From: Ridgeia piscesae
Lineage: Eukaryota; Annelida; Polychaeta; Sabellida; Siboglinidae
Direction: 5' to 3'
DNA: 64,000 nt
Assembly (NCBI GenBank): GCA_025642075.2
Contig: JAODUO010000432.1
Coordinates: forward strand, 274,501 to 338,500
A program made the position numbers and the translations under genes. The notes under the pieces are model-generated. The model saw nothing but the letters and a program-made list of their open reading frames with translations. It was not told the DNA's origin and made no database searches. The first letter of the stretch is position 1; every line of letters starts with the position of its first letter. This document shows positions 27,101 through 39,100 of the stretch, piece by piece.

Positions 27101-30100
27101 TCTAGTTTAATAGCTTGAGATACCCCATAATACTGTAGTGAATCTTATATGTTATGTTTTACCTCATCACTTTGTTCCCACTCATCCAAATGATGAAGGC
27201 ATATGAAAGAAAGGAAGAGAAAGTTGAGGGGACCACTTTTGCTTGTTAACGCTCACATCACTGATTCACTCCTGCTCACATAAACACAGACACAAGAGCC
27301 TAGTAGGATGGTTAGCTCATTCCCCTTCCACACTGGTACTCTAGTGTTCAAAACCCTGACCGGGTAGGCAGAGTATACTTTGGTGTACATATGTGGCTTT
27401 CAACATTGTGGACTATTTGTCTGTCATGACTTGTATGTCGCATTAATGTTGGTTCCAGTTTGGGACATAAAAGTACCACGAGGACAACGAGCACTCTGGC
27501 AGTGACAACCGGCTTGCTTGGAAACGTCAGTTTCATGATGGTCTTCTGAAACAGGCTGACAAGTTAAATGAGACTGTACCATTCTAATCACAATATGTAC
27601 AAACTAGTCAGTTGAAACAGCCTTGCCGAATCCCAAAAAAACTTCCAATAGAACTAGACAAATTTCAGAAGAGTAGACATTAGTTATATCATCCCATTTT
27701 AAATTCCTCACGTTACATTGCCCATACAATTGAGTGTTGTAACCTATGAACTCTGTGACAGGAGTTGGGTCTGCCGATCCCCAGTGAACTGCTTGAGATC
27801 CTACCTGACATAGACCACGAAGGCACACGTGCACTGCAGATCACTGTGCAGGGACCACCTAAGTATGCTACACTTACACTTTCTTCATATACAGCCGTCC
27901 TTCCTGATTGGTACCCTCCTAATGTGTGGATAGGTATTGTAGTATTGCTGAACTTTTAATTTATGGCCACCTTGTTAGTACAGTCACCTGTTCATTGTGG
28001 TGTGGTAGGAAAGTCACAAATTATTCCCTTAATTAAAAAATACAAGAAAATAGTCCTGCTAATACAATCATGAGGGTGAGCTTAATAGTGATGTTCCCTA
28101 CATTGTTCATCATCTTTCAACTGTTTATTCGATATTACGAATGACATTCAGATCCTCATCCAAAATGCGATTGTTTTGATGAATCCTAAATTGTTCAACA
28201 ATAAAATTGTATTACTTGTCAATGCATGATACAACAAAATGTTCTGCATTTGCTACATAGGTTGTTCTGCATTTGCTACACACGTTATTTATCTGACGAT
28301 GATGTGTAGCCATGGCCATAAATGGTTCTCAAATCTTTTTTTGCACCAAGACCCTCTTTTTATATTATTTCTCCAAAATTACCCCAGGCTTGCTCATTCC
28401 AAGAGAACTACCGGTGTACTAGGTGCTTTATACATGGTAGTCGGAGATGATACAACAATAATACTTATATAGCACTATGTTCCTGGATATAAAAATCTGT
28501 TCAAAGGCACTTAAAATATGACATCATTAAACACATAAATGCTATAATACAGTAATTAAAACTAAATACAGTGTTAACTAATGTATCATTTCTAAATAAA
28601 GAAGTAAATAAATTGATATATTACCTGTCTCATAAAACTACATAATAATAATCAATCTACAAATAATTATGTAAAATAATACTAATAAGTAAATGTATAT
28701 GTATGATTAAAAGTAATAAATAATTTAGTAAAAATGTAGAATGACACTAATATGAAATACAAAAGAAATGTATCTTCAGTCGACGTTTGAAACTGGCGAG
28801 TATAATTATCACAAGTTTTAACAACAGTTGGTAAGGTATTCCATAGGGATGCAGCAGTGACAGTGAACGATCCATCTCCAGCCTTGGTATGGGTCACTTC
28901 CAACCTGTGACTGCTCCCAGAGTGCAGTGCTCTTGCCGGTTGATATGGGCACATAAATTCACACAGATACACTGGCACGTCGTTGTGCAAGGCTTTATAA
29001 GTGAATACCGGTATTTTGAAATCAACTCTGTACGCATTAAGCAGCCAGTGAAGTTCACATAACGGGTGTTGCACTGTCACCACCGGAAGATGCAGAATCA
29101 GTATCTTGGGTCTCAGGTGATTACCTCCAAACAGCCCAAACTTGGGCTAATGCAGGAGTTGTTCTTCTCTAGAATTTGTGAGTCCACTACAGGTTACACA
29201 TTTACCCCCTGTGTAGGATCTTTTATTTCCCCTGGCATAGACACCAGACAGAAGGGACCACCGGCTTTTAGTGTCTCTTCCGAAAGACACTGGCAAATGT
29301 GGAGTGAAGAAATTGCCTAAGTTTCGAAACAGCAGTAGGTGGGCATGCAGCAGAGTTGTGTATTCGTTCTAGATGCATGATGTTAACCGCAGACAAATGC
29401 ACAGTAGTAGAAAACACACAATATGACGATAGCACAGCATTGACAACAACTACCTTTGTTGGTTTAAATAGTGTAGTGTATTGGTTCCCCCTACTGGACT
29501 ACGTGTATGAAATATACACTTGGACATGTGATACTGTAGGTATCGGGAAAGCACATGTGCATCATGTACCATGCAGCGAGTGGCTGGCAATAAAATATGC
29601 AGCATATATAAACCTGCATTTGTTTAGATTCGTTTCATAGTCCTAAAACAGAGCCATTAGAGAATGTGCCAGGTAGAAACCAGCTAATCATTTATGTGGT
29701 GCAGGTAGAAAGAGCATGTACTGATAGTTTGGTTCTTAGTCAAGATGCCTGTCAGTGAAAACACAGAGACTGAACACATCGCAAAGTGTAATTGTAACCA
29801 CACCAACCCCAATGACACTTCTGTCAGTGATTATATCCGCAGACTTATGTACAGTTGGAAGATACTGTGTCTTGCCATCATACATGCATATATCATTCCA
29901 TGCCGTCCATTATTTCATACAGACAATTCGCTGAACTGCAGCCGCTAAAGTAGAAAGGTTCAGGTCAAAATGTGAGTACACCCCTGTAGATCTATAAATC
30001 ATCAGTATATTGGTGGAAGAATACCCGGGTAGTCCATGAGTTCAAATAGTGTCACCAACAGGTTGGACATGTAATGAAAAGAGCAGCAGTCGCAGGACAG

Positions 30101-33100
30101 AGCCATGTGATACAGATTTTGTTAGAGTAGTTGTACTCGATGATTGGTCACTGGTTCTACTTGCTGTAGATATGATATTGTCCAGTCCAGTGCTTGGTTA
30201 ATCGTATCAAAGGTGGAACCAAAATCAATGAAAACCAAAATGGTTCCTTGTTTATTATCGATGGCTGTTTTGATGGCACTTGTAACTTACAGTAGCACGG
30301 TTTCGGTCGAATGTTTTTCTCCAGTACTACAACTGAAACCACTCAACCATTTGTTGATCAGAAACATGAATCATTATCTTAAGCACAACCACTTTTTTAA
30401 TTACTTTGGATAATTGGGTAAAGTTACTCACTGCTTGGTAACTGCTGAGAATGTCATTGTCAAGTGATAGTTTCTTCAAATGTGGACAGACAATTGCATG
30501 CTTCAATGACTTTGGTAAGACTGCCTCATCCAGAGAAGCATTTGTGATCCGTGTGATGACAGACACTATACTGGTGATATTGCCACCTAGCAAATTTGCA
30601 GGTAGTGGATCCAATATGCACGTTTTGTCAGTAGCACCACAAATCACTGTGATGTCTGTTCATTGTTGGATCAAGCACATTGATACAGTCAGTGAAACAA
30701 CATCTTTCATCTCTTGGCCTATCAATGATGTTTAAGCACTGCAGACGTGACATGAGTTTGTCAGTCTGTTCACAAAATAAACACAACAACAGTTCACATC
30801 AAATGGAATTCAGGTTGTTGATGTGTGTACTGACCATCAAGTGAACTCCTTAGTAATCGAAACACGGGTTTGTTGTTTGCCTTTTCTAGGCGATTTTTAT
30901 AATAATCTGTTTTGCATGTAGATATCAGTGTAGTACATTCTTCCTGGATGGTAACATATAATTACCAGTGAATGTAGAGTTTGCCTTTTCCATACATATT
31001 CTCATCTCCTTAGTAATCGAAACACGGGTTTGTTGTTTCCCTTTTCTAGGCAATATTTTTAATAATCTGTTTTACGTGTAAGATATCAGCGCAGTACATT
31101 CTTCCCGGACGGTAACATATAATTACCATGTAAATGAATCTTGAGTTTTGTCCTTTTCCACACATTCTCTCATCTCCATTTTTATATCCCTGGCATCGTT
31201 TATGTCAGTGTCGTACCAGGGGTGTGGTGTTGTGAATCTTACCCACACATTGTGACACAAGGCATGTTTATCGAGGCAATCGGTGGGACAGTTATTATAC
31301 ATATGCAGCAGTTCCTCCATTTGTCATTCGTCTTTGCACTCACACCTTAAACTGGGTCTTATTTGCCTGTTGCCTTTAAGCAGGTCAGCACACAACAACT
31401 TATTCTCCTTCTCCGCTGTCTTCAGGAGAATTTGACATTCAGACTTCCTGGAGAGAGTACCAAATGACACAACATTGTCTTTTAAACAACCAAACACAGA
31501 CCTCAAAACATGAGAAGAAAAATAAAACTTACCTTCACATGGTCCCATCAGCACAAGTGACCTCTTGACATGCAGGGTACATACATGATTACGTGAATAT
31601 AAACATATAAAACAACTCAGCTTATCAGGGCCAGTCTTAGGCATGATATAACACAGACATTATTTGATACACTATTCCATGACAACATGTGCCTCTAGCC
31701 TTTGGATCAGAATTGTTGCAGCAGTGTCTTCTCATAAACATGCAAGGCGACCACTCTGACCATGCAGTCCAGGCGCCATCAATGGCTACTAATAAAAGTT
31801 TCGATTACCCAAGCACTGTGTGTGAGGTGACAGCAGATTTGCTCCCCTCATAATGTCCCAGGAAATTAATGCTCTGCCATTGTAGCTGCTAGGGCAGCTT
31901 TACCTTAGAATTGGGTAGAAACGATGGTTGGTTTGCAGGCCAACTACCAGGTATTAAATAAGGATATGCTTTTATCAGATAATATTGTACTATAAAAACT
32001 ATTAAATATAAAACAAAATTGAAACAAGTCACACAATAAAATAAAGCAAAATGAACATTTTCATTGTTAGTTTGTTTATCATAATAATTTTTATTATCAC
32101 TGACTTAGTCTTCATGTGACGCATCTAATTTTTCATATTCTAGTTTTTAAGTTGTGTATAGATATTTTGTAACTTTATTATTTACCACTTGAACATTAAT
32201 TGTTATTATGCAGGCAGATAGATATGTGAATTCATACAAAACAGTGGTGCCATCTGATGGCAGCAAGTAGTAGTTAAACTATGTATTTTAGCAAGACTCT
32301 TCTCAAGTTCACAGCCAAGCAAGAGTTGGTTAAGAGAGACTACTGAAAACATTACCTGCCTTGAGCAGTTTATGAACTACTACATCTATCCTTCTGAGTG
32401 ATGGGTATTTTACCAATTTCTCTGATGCAGAATGACGGGTCCAAGGAATGGATAGAGCCATTGTTATCATAGGTATAATTTACCAAAATCATTTCCAAAT
32501 TCAAATCTTCACATGCATTGCAGTGCTATATTCACATGCCATGGAAGTGGAACTATAATACTTTCATTGCTGGTAAAGTTATGTTTCAATCAAACTGACA
32601 TTGTGTTTACATTTCTTCATCACATCTGTGGCTTTAGTTTTTAGTTCAATGCCCTGAAAATAGGAATTCTTCATTCAACGCATCATGGTGAATGGCTCAG
32701 ATGAAAACTGTCAGTTAATGGCAGCTCTGGATATTGATAGCTTCACCCAACTTTCTCCCTCAAAACCATGACTAAAATCGGTTTGTAACTCCCTCCATTA
32801 GCTCTAGCCATCTTCAAGTCCTGGTCACTCACCTCATTGTCAGCACAGGTGGTCTAGACCAGATGAAAAAGCCATCGCATTGCTTACCAGGGCCAACCTT
32901 ATGCAATAAATAACACAGACATGATTTGATGAGCTTTCGTTCCATTACAATATGCACCTCTGGCCTTCTGATCAGCACTAACATGGCAGGGTCTTTTGGT
33001 AGCCATGCAATGCGTCCACTCATGTCACACTCTCTGGTTGCATGCAGTTCCTCTTGAAGTTTCTTTATTAAGACATGATCTACAGTGACAAAAACCTTAC

Positions 33101-36100
33101 AGAGGTCAAGGAACACACCTGGTGTACTTTTTATTATCAATGTTACTTTTTATCAACCAATTTAGTTAATGCCATTCCTATTGTTATGCAATAAAATAAA
33201 CCTGAATAAAAAATACTTAGTTTGTTTATCATATTACCCACTTAATTACTAGGTGGCACATCTCATTTTTCTACTTTTTATTTTGTGTATAGATATGTTC
33301 AGTTTTTTCAAATAAATGGGTGATATTGCATATATGTATATAGTACTATATATGTGTGTATATATGTATATGTAGACCTCTACAAAAGGGCCACATGGCA
33401 ATACAAATCTGTCCTTCCCCGCAGCAAACCATCACAACACATATTGGCGGACGTGGTCATTGAAATCGGGGCCAATCTCTGCCACACCAGGTGGCATCAC
33501 TACATATAGTTTCTAGCATATAACCACCAAATACAATTATATCATGGCTTGTCCATTACATATCTATCAGTGATCATTGATCCTTTCATGTCGCTGACGA
33601 CCAGTGGTGTGGGCGCAAACGGAATAGATAGTTTGTTCAACTTTGGTTGTTTCATTAGCACTACTTCACCTTGCTTCAGGTTTGCTCGCAATGCTTTGGC
33701 TTGTTTGTCAGCATATGTTTTCATCTTCTCCTTGACAATGGTGTCTTGCTTTCACACTCTTTTGTCGTCGGGGGAAGTTGATCGTTTTGCCAAACACTAG
33801 CAAATTGGTGCGAGGTTCCCATCCGAAAAGAAGTCGATGAGGTGTGAACAGTGTGGAACTGTGTGGAGTGCACCGGTAGTTACGGAGAAACTGGTACAGT
33901 TCGCGACGCCATTGTGACACTGCACGTTAGATGAGTGGACTGCCTTCATGAGTGGTTTGTTGAAGTTTTCCGCTTGTGAGTTGGCCATTGGCCACAGTGG
34001 TGTGATTTTGCGGTGACAAACTCCATGTGATCGAAGGAAGTCGGACCATGCCTTGCTTTGGAACGGTGCCCCTATATCTGACTTAATTGTTTCCGGATAT
34101 CCAAACATAACAAACGCTGCCTCAGTGCAAGGAATCACTGTGTCAGCGCTGTTACTTCAAACGACTTGTACCACTGCGTATCGGGAATATTCATCGATGA
34201 TGTTCAGGAGATATTCACCCGATGGTAGTGGTCCACAGAGGTCGATATTCAGACTAATCCATGGGCCTCTTGGAAGAGTCGTCATGTTTAGAGGTTCCAT
34301 CTGGCACTGATTGAAATTGGCCTGGCACAGTATGCAATTTTTGACGGCAGCTTCTCTTGCTCTGTCAATGCCTGGAAACCATACTTTGCTTCTGATTAGC
34401 GCTTTCATCTTGCTCATCCCTTGGTGGCATTCGTGTGCAAGTTGAATAACTCGACTTTGCAACATTGTCGACATTACTAAACGACGGTTTCGAAGTAGGA
34501 AATCACCATTTTCTCCAATCATATGTTCTTCCTTGACATTTTGGAAGGCCGCAATACTGGTTGAGTTTGTGTTCTCGGACGTTGTCTCATCATACCATCA
34601 GCCAGTGCAGATCATTGATATTACTTGTTGCAGAGTCGTATCCCATCCTTGTCGCCAAATGTTATATTTTAACGGAGTAATTCATGACCAGCACCAACAT
34701 GCTTGTTAAACGTGGCTGACGGATGCATAACACCTTTATTCTTCATCTGGAGGGAGCCATTATTATTTCTGTTAACAGCCAGTGATTATTATTACATACA
34801 ACCTAATGTGCAGGATCCTACACGTACTTTCATGTTCTTCCACCTGGAAGGAGTTACCATTGCATGACATGCATTACAGCATGATTCTTGTGTCTTTGAT
34901 GATTAGAATGTTAAATAATTGCTTTTGTTGTGGTTACACATTTCTTTTTTACATATTTTAGATATGATCTTGAGTTGTATGATGAATATCATTTTTAGGA
35001 CATTACAGTGAATTGAATTGGATTGGATTGGATTGGATTGATTGATTGGATTGGATTGAGATTGGAATTGATTGGATTGGATTGGATTGGATTGATTGGA
35101 TTGGATTGGATTGGATTGGATTGGATTGATTGATTGGATTGGATTGGATTGGATTGGATTGATTGGATTGATTGGATTGATTGATTGAATTGGATTGAAT
35201 TGAATTGGATTGATTGGATTGGATTGGATTGGCACCCTGTAAAATGGGAATCTGCTGTCCAAAGCAGTGTACATTGAGGATGGCTAGTTTTCGTTTCCCA
35301 TGAAATGCCCAGTAGCACCTTCTTTTCACCAGTCATAACATTTGCACCATCACTGCCAAACCCAGAACCTTTATCTATTGAAATGTCCTTGTTTGTTAAG
35401 TAACTAATTATTTCACTAGCGATGGCTTTTCCAGTGACAGAACTGATTTTCATATTAAACAGAAAATGTGTTGACGGGAGAAACATGGTAGGATCCAGCA
35501 CCTTTGTGTGCAGAACCAACTTCTTTGAGACTTAAAGGTTGGTGCTTTCCTTGCCCAGAATGCTTATTGTGAAGATGTTTTCAGTATCATTTCAACATCC
35601 TGCTTAATGCAGCCAGCCATTGCATCTACTACACTGTAGTACCATATTATTGACAGTAACTAGAGCTGCCAACACATGGACGGACATTCAAGCGCAGTCA
35701 GCAGGATTATCATGCATCCAAACTTGTTGGAAGCTATTCCTTCCTTATCCAGCCAATAGATGCTCATTGTCTGAATCTGCAGCCTTTTTCTTCCCTGTCG
35801 TTGATGTTTTGAATGATTTTTTTAAATGTTTTTGCACTGCAGTCTTACTCAGAACCTCATTGTGGTTAGATGAATTAGTAAGCCTAGATAGTATGCTGGT
35901 CCAATACTTGCTGTTACCCATGGTTCTGATGCTGGTGTGATGATCGGTAATTGGTGGGCACAACAGCAGCAGCAATACAATGGGATGTTTTTGCCAAATT
36001 CAGTGTATTACCCCATTTGTGATAGCACCAGTAACATGTTGTGTAGGGCAAGCCATATCAAACATAAAACACGAGTTTGGTGGTCTGTACATCACGATTA

Positions 36101-39100
36101 CATGCATTGTGCAGCCAATATGGGCATTTCGGTGTTGTCACACAGCGCAACTTCATTGCAGCTAAGTCGCATGCGCCTATTGCATGTGTTGGTTATAGGT
36201 TGCAGCATCACTTGTGCTACAGCTCACCTGCAACTGGGCTGTTCACATAGTGTAACCTGGTTGCATGCATGCCAGAGAGCTCCTATTTTTAACTTCAGGT
36301 GGCTTTTATACATCGAATTCATCACAATAGTAAAACTGAAAGAAATGTTTGGTTTCGGCACTGGCGTCTGCGGAAATCTGTCCATGGAGCATCCAGTGCA
36401 CTGCTCTCCGAGCTGAGGATCCGTTGAAGTAGGAAGGATACCACTATGCGTGAGAATATTCCACTAGGAGAAAGACTCGCTATCATCCTGCATTTTCTTG
36501 CAACTGGTTAAGTATATACTAGAGTAGAGTGGGGCATAGTGCCCATGATGATAAATATTGTCATACCCGCAGTTAGCTGTGTTCAATATACCTATAAATA
36601 TCTACAATATGTTACTAACTATATTGAGTAATGATGTCATGCAATTCCAACATGATTCAAATAAAATATTTTGTACGGTGATTAATTATGTGCATGCACC
36701 CCCCGATATTTATTTAACAGGAGCTATGCTCCATATTCCACACAATTATTATCTTATAGCAGGAATACATCACTTTATTTAAAGCATAATTATACATAAT
36801 ACAGCCTACAAATCAAGTGAACAAAGAACGATATCGCATCAAGGGAATTGAATGCGGTTTGTATGTAGCTTCAGTGTTGCAGATTGTCAGCTGAATCTAT
36901 CTTTGCCTCGCAGGCCTGATCTCTCTTATACTTTTTTTCTTTTTAGTGGTTGAAGTATCTCTGGTAGATGTTGAATGAATAGGTAGTAGGTACTACCGTT
37001 TTCTTTCTATCGTTTTCTGTGTCCTCATAATCTGCCTGTTGACGTCTGTCAGGTGTATGTTCTGTCATCTCCGTTTCTCCGTCATCTCTTGGTGCATCAT
37101 TCATGATTCCTTGAGTGAAATGACATTATCTGCAGCATCCTGAAAATATGCCACTGAATCGATTACAATAGTTAAATGCCAAGTAAATAAAAAACATACA
37201 AGATCTAAAAAAAATATGATTTTGAGATAATGTAATTTATTTTTGAATTCTACATTAAGGTGTAATTGGATTAAGCACTTCTTTTCTCTCAAAAAGTGCC
37301 ATCAACATAATTATGAAGAATGGGAAGCCATCCCTCAAGAATTCATGGACAAATGAAATGGAACTTCCCGAATCTTGTTTGCGCTACATGTAGTGAGTGA
37401 CCAAGCCTTTTGAGGATGGACTTTACCAAAAGCCTTGGCAAAGTCTAAACTGATTATGTCAGTCTGTCCCCATGTTTTGTTCGGTTGCAAATTGTTGGCT
37501 TGTTTTAGGTGTGTTTGGTGTGATCTCCTTTTCTGAAAACTGTATCAGTGCCTTCACCCAGCTGTTGCCAGGTATTAGTTTCTTTCAGTTTTACATGGTT
37601 AACAAGATGGAATGTTTAACAGACTAGCTCCTGTCTGTACCAAATACCACACCAGTGTGATATTTTTACCAGTTCGCAGTGATGTTTAAATAAGTATTAG
37701 TGTCATTGCGCCAGTTAGTGTAGCGTGTGGCCTTGGACCATCATCTGCTGAGTTCACCACACCTTATGGGTGCAGTGCAAAACCAGTCTCATGTGTGTTA
37801 GTTTTCTTCATGCTTTTTTCAATATTTGATACTGACCTTGGCAGCTGATTGGTAATTGGCTGTACTTGTTTATTTGAGACTGCCACACAGCCTGGTGACC
37901 TGCCTGGAACTTATAGCTAATTGGCATTCCACCTGGTAGACCAGTGGCAGCTGTTTGTGCAGGTTTTATTAAGCCATATCTTCAAAACTATTGATTTTCT
38001 GTAAATGCAAGTTTAATTATTTTGATGATTATCTTTAAAATGGTGTGACTGTAGTGTATTGTCACCTGTAGGTGGCAAACATATAACATTAATATTCTGA
38101 ACAACAATAGAATGAACTATCATACACTTCATTGATGCCAAATGCATTCTGATCAGTGAGCTGGCTGAGTGGATTGGAACTAGATAACTCCATCTTGGGT
38201 AGAACTACACATGGCCAGTCATGATGCTGCATTTGCACAACTTGGCTGTGTTTGTAGTAATCTCATATGAATAACCACAGAAAAATGCCAGTTAGCTGAT
38301 TATCGTGAAGAGACTAGGTAATGACAATGATTCACCAAAATACAATAAAACAATAAAAGGACTTTAGAGTCTCTTTTTTTTGCAATTAGTGCCACGATAT
38401 GGAACACTGTCCTGTCAGCCTTTGAGATGATTTTTTTAACACATCACACATTTCTTATTGATAGGCCTTTGTCTAGCAAATTCACTAGTCTGACCTTCCT
38501 TGCATGTGAGGAACAGCTTTGAGACTCTGGCAACTTGGCGGACGTCAAAGGGCATGGGGTAGAATTCCCTGTAAACTCTTAATTTGTGCCCCAAGAAAAT
38601 GGTGAGCATGTCCATGTTGTGCTCTTTGAGAGCAAACACTTGGGCAAGGCTTGCAACATGCTTGCAAAGCCTTGTAGTTGTCAACATGCATTTATATGGG
38701 TGTTGTGTACCCAACAGTGATGCAGAATTTTGCATAACATCTCATGGAAGAAATTGCAATAGTTTGCAAACAGGTACTGATTTTCTTCCAATATGAATTC
38801 AGACCTACGTTTCAGCAATATCTACACCCATTCTGTCACTACTGTGATCAGGATGGATGACTTGCACTCATGTTTACCTTTGATCTGTACATGTTCCAAG
38901 ATAAGGATAAAGTGTTTCTCAAATTCAGTGAGTTGTCCGAATTCGTTGTTTGCTACTGCATTCTTCTGTTTTGACCAGTCTGCAACAGTTAACTGTCGCC
39001 TTCTGTTAGAATGTCAACTTAGCCATGGTAATGTGCACCAGTTCTGTGTGTGCTTCTCATTTCCAACACTGTAGCATTGTTCTTGCCTCCCGCACTAAGC

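Larger units (their letters stand above)
28450..31350 (-). mobile_element. Decayed LINE (L2/CR1-like), minus strand
   Basis: Pieces occur in the right order on the minus strand. An endonuclease-RT linker at 31320-31123 includes TPHPWYDTDINDAR. RT entry motifs at 30647-30327 include TCILDPLPANLL and VSNFTQLSKVIKKVVV. Motif A at about 30262-30180 reads GTILVFIDFGSTFDTIN. The C-terminus at 29083-28682 includes YKALHNDVPVYL and GDGSFTVTAASLWNTLP. The 3' tail near 28500-28450 reads GTGCTATATAAGTATTATTG, as in CR1/L2 3' ends. Frameshifts and stops show it is inactive. Confidence 0.75.

Noticed and set aside
35003..35519. Three long minus frames rich in NPIQS
   Set aside because: Produced by the ATTGG/ATTG array, which lacks stops in these frames. 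Only the non-repetitive start of one frame has family similarity.
35937..36416. 159-codon plus frame
   Set aside because: No motif seen over most of it. The Harbinger similarity lies just beyond it in another frame, and a minus-strand transposase reading was tried without a convincing match.
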